From positions 1-46,094 of the IMG/VR virus record IMGVR_UViG_3300047317_000079: DNA of 46,094 nucleotides; one strand, given 5' to 3'. The notes beneath the pieces are model-generated. The model saw nothing but the letters and a program-made list of their open reading frames with translations, was not told the DNA's origin and ran no database searches. This document shows positions 38,855 to 46,094 of this stretch, piece by piece. The first letter of the stretch is position 1; each line of letters starts with the position of its first letter. A program made the position numbers and the translations under genes. The stretch is from a virus.

Positions 38855-39712
38855 TTGAGCGTTAATAAACTGGCTGAAAAACTGGCAGCAAAGGTAGCAG
38901 CAGCGAAAGCAACCGGCCCGAACATGACCGAGGTTACGGCGGGTGGTGGTGACTATACGCCTCCGGAGAAAGGCCAGGCGTGGGCGCGGTTCGTGGGCTA
39001 CTTCGAAATTGGCAAGCACGAAAAAGAATACGAGGGTCGCAAGAGTACCCCGAACATGGCGCAACTGGTGTTTGAATTGTCGGGTCCTAACCATCCGCCG
39101 CTTGCGAACGGTACGCCGCAGCGCATTACCTTGGAGGAGTCTCTTTCTTTCACAGAGAAGGCTAACTTCCCTAAGATTTTCGCAATGATGAATTACGCGG
39201 GCGGTGCTACCCATATCGCGGAATTGCTGGGTGACGCGTTCATTCTGGATATTTTCCACAAGAAAAGCGCGGACGGTAAAAAGACGTTCGCAACGCTCAA
39301 GGGCGGTCCCAAGACTCAGCCCGTGGGGAACGGCTACAGCATCCGTGGCACGACCGTACAAGACACGCTTACGGGCAAGCCTGTAAATATCCCGGTCCCG
39401 GAGGCGGCTACCGAGATTAAGGCGTTTATGTGGGACGTTGCCGACATGGACGACTGGAACAGCATCTATATCGAGGGCAAGTACGACGACCGCAAGGACG
39501 AAAAGACGGGCGTGGTTACTCCGGGTAAGTCCAAGAACGTAATCCAAAACAAGATTATGTCCGCCGTCAACTGGAAGGACCACCCGCTGGCTGCTGCTGT
39601 GGCAGCTAATGGACAAGAGGCGGAGATTCCGGACGCAGAGGACCCGGAACGTGACGAGGACAGCACTCCGGAAAATGCGGCCGCAGCGGACCCGCTGGCG
39701 TCGATTGGTTGA
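38855..39712 (+). CDS. ssb: Single-stranded DNA-binding protein, 285 aa
   Basis: The protein lies between DNA polymerase and the 5'-3' exonuclease, has a beta-rich N-terminal and middle part and an acidic C-terminal tail ending DPLASIG. These are features of phage SSBs such as T7 gp2.5, although the sequence is diverged. The tail resembles that of the 121-aa protein at 29,447. TTG start with AAGGA six bases upstream. Confidence is from context, tail and length. Confidence 0.7.
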   Translation: MSVNKLAEKLAAKVAAAKATGPNMTEVTAGGGDYTPPEKGQAWARFVGYFEIGKHEKEYEGRKSTPNMAQLVFELSGPNHPPLANGTPQRITLEESLSFTEKANFPKIFAMMNYAGGATHIAELLGDAFILDIFHKKSADGKKTFATLKGGPKTQPVGNGYSIRGTTVQDTLTGKPVNIPVPEAATEIKAFMWDVADMDDWNSIYIEGKYDDRKDEKTGVVTPGKSKNVIQNKIMSAVNWKDHPLAAAVAANGQEAEIPDAEDPERDEDSTPENAAAADPLASIG

Positions 39713-40668
39713 GCCTTGACAGCCTTAAGGCAAAGATTGCGAGGGCGGCGGAGGCCGCTCCGCAGTTTGGGCCGGGGACGTTTCCCGCCACCGTACCGGG
39801 CCGCGTCCTCCACTACGATGGTGATTACCTAGCGTACTACGCAGCGGGTAACGACGAATGCGAGCCGGGACGCGCACGACAGAACGCAATGAACCGGATT
39901 GAGCAAACCCGACTACGCACGGGTAGTGAGTCCGTAATCCTTCACCTGTCCGCGCCGGGTTGCACCAAGGCTCACCGCTTCTTTATCGCTACCGTTAAGC
40001 CGTATCAGGGCCAACGCTCCGGACGCAAGCCTCGCAACTGGCAGTACCTCCGGGACGTGCTGGAGCATTACGAGGGTAACAAGTTCCGTCCAAAGGTCTG
40101 GGTAACGCGAGAGGCAGACGACGGTATGGCCTTCTGTGCGTACGACGCTGCACGTAAGCCGGGAGACTATCTGGCCGCTATCAGCACCCGCGATAAAGAC
40201 ATGCGTATGTTGCCGGGCCTCCATATCAACTGGACGACCTGGGAGCGCGTAGAGGTCCCTCTGGGTGCATATGACGTGCAGGGTTCGGACGGACTGCAAT
40301 ACGGCCTTAAGTGGTTCTACTTGCAACTACTCCAGGGCGACGGCGCGGACAACATCCCCGGCATTCCTCTTTTGTTCGGCAAGAAGTGTGCGGACAAGAC
40401 GGCGGAGAAATACCTAGCCGGGACTACCTGTGTGGAGGACGCATACGACCGCGTACAGACCGCATACGCCGACCACTACGGCACGGGCTGGGCTGATTCC
40501 TTGGTAGAGCAAGCAGGCCTGCTGTGGCTACGTACGGACGCCCAAGCGAGCATTCGGAATATCACCGAAGCATTCCCAAACTGTCCCCACGTATCCAAGG
40601 CCGTTGACCGGCTCGCGGAGCGGGTAACCATGGAGATTAATGAGCTTAGTAAAAATCAAGCAGTCTGA
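39709..40668 (+). CDS. 5'-3' exonuclease / flap endonuclease
   Basis: The 319-aa protein has the FEN-type metal site: an early aspartate in YDGDYLAYY (about residue 37), READDGMA, STRDKDMRML and LQGDGADNIPGIP. It removes RNA primers and may take part in recombination, like T7 gp6. TTG start overlaps the SSB stop (TTGA). Its end overlaps the endonuclease VII gene by 29 bases. Confidence 0.85.
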   Translation: MSLDSLKAKIARAAEAAPQFGPGTFPATVPGRVLHYDGDYLAYYAAGNDECEPGRARQNAMNRIEQTRLRTGSESVILHLSAPGCTKAHRFFIATVKPYQGQRSGRKPRNWQYLRDVLEHYEGNKFRPKVWVTREADDGMAFCAYDAARKPGDYLAAISTRDKDMRMLPGLHINWTTWERVEVPLGAYDVQGSDGLQYGLKWFYLQLLQGDGADNIPGIPLLFGKKCADKTAEKYLAGTTCVEDAYDRVQTAYADHYGTGWADSLVEQAGLLWLRTDAQASIRNITEAFPNCPHVSKAVDRLAERVTMEINELSKNQAV

Positions 40669-41035
40669 ACTTCCGGCCCTCCGGGAGCTACAGGCAGCAG
40701 AGCAGGGCGGTAGGTGTCCGATTACCGGGTATATCCTGGGCGACGACAAAGTAGCCGACCACTGCCACACCACAGGGATGCACCGAGGCACCCTACCAAG
40801 CTGGGTTAATTCCCGCTTGGGCAAGATCGAGAACGCGGCCCGCGCAATGGGTAAGCACCTTAGCGTACCTGAGACGCTGCGAAAGTGCGCCGCATATATC
40901 GAGAAGTACCAACGCGAGCCCACGTACCTACTGCACCACACGTACAAGACTCCAGACGAGAAGAAAGAGGCCGCACGGCTTAAACGTAATGCCGCCGCGC
41001 GTGCGAAGCGAGCCGCTAATAAGGCCGCTAAATGA
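40640..41035 (+). CDS. Recombination endonuclease VII-like protein, 131 aa
   Basis: RCPITGYILGDDKVADHCHTTG and a following RGTL segment form the endonuclease VII-type metal and catalytic core, split here over residues 19-45; the first zinc knuckle has one cysteine rather than two. Such enzymes resolve branched DNA before packaging, the job done in T7 by gp3. The C-terminal 40 residues are Lys/Arg/Ala-rich, likely DNA-binding. GGAG lies before the ATG. Confidence 0.8.
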   Translation: MSLVKIKQSELPALRELQAAEQGGRCPITGYILGDDKVADHCHTTGMHRGTLPSWVNSRLGKIENAARAMGKHLSVPETLRKCAAYIEKYQREPTYLLHHTYKTPDEKKEAARLKRNAAARAKRAANKAAK

Positions 41036-41817
41036 AGAAACCCCGCATCCTCTCTCTGGATATCGAGACAAGCCCGGTAATGGGCTACGTGTGGTCCCTG
41101 TGGAAGCAGAACGTAGGGCTTAATCAAATCGCTAAGGAGTGGTGCATCCTGTCATTCTGCGCGAAATGGTTAGGAGACGACCGGGTTATCTATCACGACA
41201 CCAGCGGCCAGCGTAACAAAGAGGACGACACACGGCTAGTTAAACGTCTGTGGCGTCTGCTGGACCGTGCGGACATTGTGGTAGCGCAAAACGGCGTGCG
41301 GTTCGACTGCAAGAAAATCAATGCACGCTTCATTCTGCTAGGCATGCCTCCGCCGTCTCCGTTCCGAGTTGTGGACACGATGCTGGAAGCGCGTAAGCAC
41401 TTCGGCTTTACGTCTAACAAACTCGAATGGATGACAGACAAGCTCTGCACCACGAAGAAACTTAAGCACGCGAAATTTCCGGGCTTCGAGTTGTGGCGGG
41501 AGTGCTTGAAGGGCAACCCGGAAGCATGGGCGGAAATGAAAGAGTACAACGTAGGCGACGTGGTTAGCCTGGAGGAGTTGTACTTGATTATGCGCCCATG
41601 GATGCAGGGACACCCGAACGTAGGTAACTACGACAGCAAGCCGGGGACTGGTCCTAAGTGTCCTCACTGCGGTAGCCACAGCGTGCGCCGTAAGGGTCTC
41701 CGCTTTACTCAAGTCGGGCAGTATCCGCGCTATCACTGCCAGTCCTGTGGTGCGTGGAGTCGTGGGCGGCTCACCGTTAATTCAAAAGCTCAGAAAGCTA
41801 ACCTACTGGTCTCGTAA
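41032..41817 (+). CDS. DnaQ-type exonuclease with C-terminal zinc ribbon
   Basis: The N-terminal part has RNase H-fold exonuclease motifs: LDIETSP (residue 8 onward), QNGVRFDCKKI and YNVGDVVSLEELY. The C-terminus carries a zinc ribbon, CPHCGS and CQSCGAW. It is distinct from the polymerase exonuclease domain and could process DNA ends during replication or host DNA breakdown. Four-base overlap with the upstream gene. Family assignment is from motifs. Confidence 0.75.
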   Translation: MKKPRILSLDIETSPVMGYVWSLWKQNVGLNQIAKEWCILSFCAKWLGDDRVIYHDTSGQRNKEDDTRLVKRLWRLLDRADIVVAQNGVRFDCKKINARFILLGMPPPSPFRVVDTMLEARKHFGFTSNKLEWMTDKLCTTKKLKHAKFPGFELWRECLKGNPEAWAEMKEYNVGDVVSLEELYLIMRPWMQGHPNVGNYDSKPGTGPKCPHCGSHSVRRKGLRFTQVGQYPRYHCQSCGAWSRGRLTVNSKAQKANLLVS

Positions 41818-42044
41818 TGCGAAAGCTCCTAATCCACGCGGCAGAGGAAGCCGGGGAATTTATCCAAGCTGCGATGAAGAAAGCCCGTGGTGACTGGGGC
41901 TTAAAGAACCTAACCGACGAGGCCGCAGACACAGCGGCCTTTATCGAAGTGTTGCAGGAAAAGGGCGCAATAGACCGCGAACGATTTGCAGCACGGAAGG
42001 CCATGAAAGTTAAAAAGTTTAGGAGAAAGTATGGCAACGCGTAA
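41817..42044 (+). CDS. MazG-like nucleotide pyrophosphohydrolase, 75 aa
   Basis: EEAGEFIQAAMK (about residues 10-21) and LTDEAADTAAFIEVL (about 32-46) match the paired acidic helices of the MazG family, which bind metal and hydrolyse NTPs. It is a single, short domain. Start shares a base with the preceding stop. It is followed by a DUF5664-like gene, so two pool-control enzymes are adjacent. Confidence 0.7.
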   Translation: MRKLLIHAAEEAGEFIQAAMKKARGDWGLKNLTDEAADTAAFIEVLQEKGAIDRERFAARKAMKVKKFRRKYGNA

Positions 42045-42438
42045 GACACAGGTTAGCAAAGTGACGGTTAGTGTGGATGCCTCAAAGGCAATCGCACAAA
42101 TCAAACAGTTCCGCGCGGGTCTTGACTCACCTGGAGGAATGAAATTCGACGGCGGTAAGTCTCGCTTCTCGCTGCTGCGCTTCGGCTGCGCACGGGCTAT
42201 GGCAGGTATCGCCAAGGTGCTTACGTTCGGAGCGGCTAAGTACGCTGCGCATAGCTGGCGGGAGGTGGATGAAGGTATCGATCGGTACTGGTCCGCGATG
42301 GAACGCCATATGAATGAGATTGCTATTCACGGCCTGGAGGCGCGGGACGAGGAATCTGGCCTGCTGCATATAGACCACGTTAATTGCAATGGTCTGTTCC
42401 TGTCGGAGCTTATCCGCAAGCAACACGGTATCGACTAA
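42031..42438 (+). CDS. dATP/dGTP diphosphohydrolase-like protein (DUF5664 type), 135 aa
   Basis: The pattern KFDGGKSRFSLLRFG, then VLTFGAAKYAAHSWREV, an AMERHMNEI helix and DEESGLLHIDHV with downstream NGLFLSEL is that of the DUF5664 family, described as deoxynucleotide diphosphohydrolases of the MazG superfamily. An additional N-terminal extension of about 35 residues is present. AGGAGA precedes the ATG. With the HD and MazG-like proteins it may shape dNTP pools during replication. Confidence 0.75.
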   Translation: MATRKTQVSKVTVSVDASKAIAQIKQFRAGLDSPGGMKFDGGKSRFSLLRFGCARAMAGIAKVLTFGAAKYAAHSWREVDEGIDRYWSAMERHMNEIAIHGLEARDEESGLLHIDHVNCNGLFLSELIRKQHGID

Positions 42439-42627
42439 TTGAGCAAGAAACAAGGAATCCGTTACCGGGATACTATCGCCGCGCCGGGTAGCGAGTTGTA
42501 TCAAGCAGTCGTAGACAGCACAGAAAGCGCTTCACCAGAGGGCCGCAAGCTCGCAGCAGAGAAGGCCAAACGCATCTATGACGAGTGCGAGCGCGAATAC
42601 CAGAAATATAACGGGATAGCTAAATGA
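42439..42627 (+). CDS. Hypothetical protein, 62 aa
   Basis: TTG start directly after the preceding stop. The product is helical and charged, with a C-terminal Lys/Glu-rich region (KRIYDECEREYQKYN). No family is recognised and no membrane segment is seen. It is coupled to the next gene by a four-base overlap (ATGA). Confidence 0.5.
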   Translation: MSKKQGIRYRDTIAAPGSELYQAVVDSTESASPEGRKLAAEKAKRIYDECEREYQKYNGIAK

Positions 42628-42857
42628 AAGAACTTATCTTTAAATCGTTCATGGTTTCGGCGATGGTGGATACGCTGGACTTGCATAAGAGTCCCGGTAG
42701 CCGCGCCATTCAGGAGTTTATGAACTCGCATCCGCAGCTTCAAAAGAAGTTTGAAACGATAATGGACACTGAACTTACAGAGGACGAGGTTACGGCGTTT
42801 GTTACCGGTAAGTGTACAGAGCTACTACAAGAACTTAAAGCGTTCGCTGGCGAATGA
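42624..42857 (+). CDS. Hypothetical protein, 77 aa
   Basis: An all-helical, mildly acidic protein without recognisable motif. ATGA overlaps couple it to the genes on both sides. Position directly ahead of the RNA polymerase gene could suggest a modulator of late transcription, but nothing in the sequence supports a particular role. Confidence 0.5.
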   Translation: MKELIFKSFMVSAMVDTLDLHKSPGSRAIQEFMNSHPQLQKKFETIMDTELTEDEVTAFVTGKCTELLQELKAFAGE

Positions 42858-43051
42858 CCGGAGCAGCGGACGTAATGCGCGTAGGTGCCCGCCGCGCCTT
42901 CTACGACCTTATCGCTATCGCGCTGATTACTGGGAACACCCGGAGAGCGCGTGAGCGCGTGTACGAGGCGGCGGAGTACCTGCCACAGATTGACTTACAC
43001 GACTTAGTTAGAGAGCTTGAGGCGGACTACTACGAGTTCGCTTACGCATAA
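42854..43051 (+). CDS. Hypothetical protein, 65 aa
   Basis: A short helical protein, with Arg/Ala-rich N-terminal half (MRVGARRAFYDLIAIALI) and an acidic C-terminus (LEADYYEFAYA). Four-base overlap with the gene upstream; 19 bases before the RNA polymerase start. Family not recognised. Confidence 0.5.
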   Translation: MTGAADVMRVGARRAFYDLIAIALITGNTRRARERVYEAAEYLPQIDLHDLVRELEADYYEFAYA

Positions 43052-43070
43052 ACGTAACGCATAAGGACTA

Positions 43071-45467
43071 ATGCAGACAATCGCGGAGTATCAATCAAAG
43101 CGTGAGCAAGAAGTAGCGACTACTATTGACGCTATCCCAGAGGTGCGACCATTCGCCCGCCGCCACGTTGAGCAATTGCAGGATGATGGTTACTCAGCAT
43201 TAGTCCTTAGGCAACTTTGCAGAGAGGCGGAGAGTAGCCGCCGAATTGATACAGAGCAAAAAATAGCCCAGCATGCAACGAACCTAAATATAGGCGCGCT
43301 ACAAACTGGGCTGGATTCTTTCCGTACGTCGCTGGAGACTGCAAAGCGCACAGCACGGAAGGTGTCTAAGATTGAACACAAGGGCGGTAAGTTTAATCCG
43401 ATTAACTCGGTCCCCGTAGAGGACCAGGCCAACGCAACGTGGGAATCTGTAGTAGCCGCCGCTGGTCGTATGGCGGACCCCGATAGGCCGTTTAGCGTTC
43501 AGGTCTTGGCGGGGTCTCTTGCTGGACGACTGCGTAACCTCACAGGCGGAGGCGGATTCAAAGAGGGAGAGCTAGGCTACGAGCGTGCGGCGTTACTGCT
43601 GCTGGATCATTTCGAGGCGGCTACGGGCTGGATTGAGGAGCGGCAAGGCGAGTTAAAGATAATGTCTAAGACTCGCAGACCCAACACGTACACACTGACG
43701 CGCAAGTTTCTGGACGAGGTGCTTGGCGGTGGGCTCGCTGCGGACTTCTCCGAACGCCGCCCTATGCTCGTACCTCCGGTCCCGTGGACGGCTACAGGGA
43801 CGCATGGCGGCTATCTGCATGCAGGTATCCAGGCGGTGCGAGGTACGAACCGTCCCATTGGTTCGGCGGTGATTGCCTCCGCGTTGAACGCGCTGCAAGG
43901 TACAGCCTTTCGCGTGAATAGCCGGGTGCTTTCGATTGCGCGTAACTTCACACGGAACGCAGAGGAGCTACGCGGCGGTATGGTGTTGGGTAGGTACGTA
44001 GAAGCACGACACGACCTCCCAGAGCGCGTACAGCGGTCTAAGACTATCCGCAGTGCACTTACCCTGGCGGCTATGTCGGAGCTGGAGGACGAGGAGGCGT
44101 TTTACTTCCCGTGGAATCTCGACTGGAGAGGCCGATTCTACCCAGCTACCAGCCTGATTAGCCCGCAAGGTGCCGACCTGTGTAAGGGCTGTCTGGAGTT
44201 CGCGGACGGTACGCCGCTGGGGCGGGACGGAGGGAGAGCGCTGGCTATCCATTTGTGCAACTTGGCAGGCGCAGAGAAGGCGATTGTAGAGGCTGGCGGA
44301 GGCTACGAGTACCAGACCCTTACCCCAGACGAACGAGCCGCCTGGACGCACGCTCATTGCGCGGAGATTATGGCGGTAGCGGCGGACCCTTTGACTAATC
44401 GAGCATGGCATCTTTCCGGAGGGTTCGGACTGCGTAAGATCAAAAAGGGAAAGGCCGTTCCTGTAGCCGTAGATAAGCCTTGGCAATTCCTGGCCGCGTG
44501 CTTTGAATGGGCCTCGTATCAAGAGGAGGGCGACGGGTTCCGCAGCCGCCTGGCGGGAGCCCTTGACGGTAGCTGTAGCGGCGTTCAAATGCTGGCCGGT
44601 ATGACGCGGGATAAATCTGCTGGCGTTATGGTTAATCTGGTCCCCGCACCGCGTGGCGACGATTACTATGGACGTATGGCGAGAGCGCTGGATCGCCGTC
44701 TATGGGCCTGCGTAGATACGGCAGACGGTAAGGAGATTGAACACCTTACGTACTGGTCCGAGCAGACGCTAGACCGGGACTTACTTAAAGCCCCCAGCAT
44801 GACCAAGGTCTATAGTGCGGGTGCGTACACGTTCGGAGAGCAAGTACAGGCTAAGACGGGTGCGCCGGAGCGTGAGTGTATGTGGCTCGCTAATCGAATC
44901 AATGAATGTTTCGAGGACGTAGCTCCGGGAATGCTCTGCGCTATGGGGTATCTACAGGCGGTGTCTGACGTGTTGACCGAGGAGGGTATCCCGCTTTGCT
45001 GGACGACTCCGGCAGGGCTCAAGGTGGAGCAAGCCCGCTACACTAAAAGGACCGTGGTTATAGAGACCCGTATGAACGTGCAGGCCGTCCGCAAGCGTAG
45101 AGACTTCCGTGTAGACGGAGACGCACTAGACAAGAAAGCGCAACGAGCCGGAGTATCGCCTAACTTTGTCCACGGTGTGGACGCTGCACACATGGCTATG
45201 ACCGTCAACGATTTGTACGCGAGAGGTGTCCGTAATTTCTGGATGATTCACGATAGCTTTGGCGCACCGTTCGCACAGTTCCGGGAGGTGTTCGACAGCA
45301 CGCGGGAGCAGTTCATAACGCTTATGTCCTCCGATCTATTACGGCAGTGGACAGAGGACGTTACGGCGTTGCTCTCCGAGGAAGGTAAGGCGAAGCTCCC
45401 ACCGTTGCCGGAATACGGAGACCTAGACCTAAGCGCCGTACGGGAGTCGGTGTACGCCTGGTTCTAA
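43071..45467 (+). CDS. Single-subunit DNA-directed RNA polymerase (T7-like)
   Basis: The 798-aa protein keeps the T7-type active site: FPWNLDWRGRFYPA near residue 350, LDGSCSGVQ with D499, the R569-K573-Y581 set (spaced as R627/K631/Y639 of T7), PNFVHGVDAAH and IHDSFG with H727-D728. It lacks the last part of the fingers signature in one place (Tyr-Ser-Ala instead of Tyr-Gly-Ser). It should transcribe the minus-strand late genes. It is the last gene of the plus-strand operon, 17 kb from P2, and overlaps the convergent endolysin gene by four bases. Confidence 0.95.
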   Translation: MQTIAEYQSKREQEVATTIDAIPEVRPFARRHVEQLQDDGYSALVLRQLCREAESSRRIDTEQKIAQHATNLNIGALQTGLDSFRTSLETAKRTARKVSKIEHKGGKFNPINSVPVEDQANATWESVVAAAGRMADPDRPFSVQVLAGSLAGRLRNLTGGGGFKEGELGYERAALLLLDHFEAATGWIEERQGELKIMSKTRRPNTYTLTRKFLDEVLGGGLAADFSERRPMLVPPVPWTATGTHGGYLHAGIQAVRGTNRPIGSAVIASALNALQGTAFRVNSRVLSIARNFTRNAEELRGGMVLGRYVEARHDLPERVQRSKTIRSALTLAAMSELEDEEAFYFPWNLDWRGRFYPATSLISPQGADLCKGCLEFADGTPLGRDGGRALAIHLCNLAGAEKAIVEAGGGYEYQTLTPDERAAWTHAHCAEIMAVAADPLTNRAWHLSGGFGLRKIKKGKAVPVAVDKPWQFLAACFEWASYQEEGDGFRSRLAGALDGSCSGVQMLAGMTRDKSAGVMVNLVPAPRGDDYYGRMARALDRRLWACVDTADGKEIEHLTYWSEQTLDRDLLKAPSMTKVYSAGAYTFGEQVQAKTGAPERECMWLANRINECFEDVAPGMLCAMGYLQAVSDVLTEEGIPLCWTTPAGLKVEQARYTKRTVVIETRMNVQAVRKRRDFRVDGDALDKKAQRAGVSPNFVHGVDAAHMAMTVNDLYARGVRNFWMIHDSFGAPFAQFREVFDSTREQFITLMSSDLLRQWTEDVTALLSEEGKAKLPPLPEYGDLDLSAVRESVYAWF

Positions 45468-45958
45468 CCCAAGCACACCTTTAGCTCCGCAGCGCGACGA
45501 GTCACGAGCCCAGGCAACACGACCGACTTACCATTAACCGTCCCCTTGTTCCATCGCGGGAGTTCTTTACATGCGCCGGTATGGTCTCCTGCGTTGAGCT
45601 TCCGCAGCAAGGTACTACCTGCGAACGCACCGCGACCCAGATTAAATACAAAGTCGGAGTACGCGATTGTCTCCCCTTCCGACAGAGGCACACGGACCAA
45701 TCCGGTTACGGCCTTCTGCGCTGCTGCTACGTCCTGTCCCAGCAGATAGCTACACACTTCGTCCGTGTAGTTCTCACCGAGCTTTAACGGTTTCCCGTCC
45801 GGTCCCGTGGAGTCATGGCCTACGCATACAGCGTTATGGCCTACCGGGTCTACGTAAACCTTGTTGGAATTCCCTTCGAAAGGGACGATGAAAAGCGCGG
45901 TAGCCAGTCCTACGGCCCCTGCCAGGCGGGCAACGGTGGCCTGGTTGATGGTAGGCAA
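45464..45958 (-). CDS. SAR-type endolysin, GH24 lysozyme
   Basis: Residues 11-26 form a weak Ala/Gly-rich membrane segment of the signal-arrest-release kind, followed by lysozyme sequence FEGNSNKVYVDPVG with E28 and D37 eight residues apart. The threonine expected five residues later in the E-8-D-5-T pattern is A43, and C45, C69, C130 and C162 may form regulating disulfides. TTG start at 45,958, preceded by AGGGAGA. It lies apart from the holin and spanins, across the accessory segment on the closed circle, and is convergent with the RNA polymerase gene. Confidence 0.85.
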   Translation of the reverse strand: MPTINQATVARLAGAVGLATALFIVPFEGNSNKVYVDPVGHNAVCVGHDSTGPDGKPLKLGENYTDEVCSYLLGQDVAAAQKAVTGLVRVPLSEGETIAYSDFVFNLGRGAFAGSTLLRKLNAGDHTGACKELPRWNKGTVNGKSVVLPGLVTRRAAELKVCLG

Positions 45959-45967
45959 ATTCTCTCC

Positions 45968-46094
45968 CTAACTTAAGTAAAAATATGTTGTAAACCCGCG
46001 CAGCACGCATATAATAGTGTCAACAAATCTAGCAAGGACACTGACACAACTAGCCGCACGGGGACACAAAATGAGCGCACGACTAGCCGCCGCT
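45968..46094. repeat. Terminal direct repeat, right copy
   Basis: Exact copy of bases 1-127. It contains the duplicated promoter and the truncated start of the 92-aa gene. See the left copy for interpretation. Confidence 0.95.

Noticed and set aside
38849-39616. 255-codon open frame opposite SSB
   Set aside because: Antisense shadow of the SSB gene with no supporting context.
1-46094. CRISPR array, rRNA, diversity-generating retroelement or insertion sequence
   Set aside because: No spaced direct repeats, no reverse transcriptase, no transposase and no terminal inverted repeats with target duplication were seen.

Overview
The window is one complete tailed-phage (siphovirus-type) genome. Its first 127 bases recur exactly as its last 127 bases, so it is best read as a circularised assembly of 45,967 unique bases, although a true terminal repeat cannot be excluded. 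The virion genes are of the HK97/lambda type. Replication and late transcription look T7-like: a split gp4-like primase and helicase, family A DNA polymerase, ATP ligase, 5'-3' exonuclease, a gp0.7-like protein kinase and a single-subunit RNA polymerase. Xp10 is a described phage combining a lambdoid virion with a T7-type polymerase. This genome adds a lysogeny-like segment with a complete tyrosine integrase and a recognisable attP. GC-rich coding sequence, a PrtN-family gene and lambda-like tail genes suggest a proteobacterial host (beta- or gammaproteobacterium), but the host cannot be fixed from sequence alone.

Layout. 1-3.3 kb is an accessory and integration segment: a sigma70 promoter, a small ORF, two lipoproteins, a PrtN-family gene read from a CTG start, the integrase, and an attP with repeated arm-type sites. 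3.3-23.8 kb is the late block, all on the minus strand: terminase, protease, capsid, portal, connectors, tail tube, G/GT tail chaperones with an A AAA AAC frameshift site, tape measure, M, an inserted fibre-like protein, L, K, I, J, three small tail proteins, holin, spanins and an HExxH protein. 23.8-24.9 kb holds a non-coding packaging region and an AT-rich HNH gene. 24.9-26.5 kb is a control region: a second, catalytically degraded tyrosine recombinase, two divergent promoters, repeated operator-like words and a leader of about 390 nt. 26.5-45.5 kb is one long plus-strand operon of tightly overlapping genes that ends with the RNA polymerase. The SAR-type endolysin lies on the minus strand at the far end, next to the accessory segment once the circle is closed.

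Proposed logic (inference). Host RNA polymerase starts at the early promoter near 26,045. That promoter, the promoter of the PrtN/excisionase-like gene and the promoter of the degraded recombinase share a 16-17 bp block around the -35. The first two also carry the same word, AGTGGGCCAG, between -35 and -10, so one unknown repressor could hold excision and lytic growth together. The kinase would act on host functions early. The RNA polymerase, last gene of a 19 kb operon, would arrive late and read the minus-strand virion genes.

The items most worth a second look are: a 173-nt non-coding segment enclosed by a perfect 21-bp inverted repeat (29,824-30,038); the structured early leader followed by an intrinsic terminator; the shared promoter/operator set; the degraded recombinase beside it; and the gp0.7-like kinase in a siphovirus.
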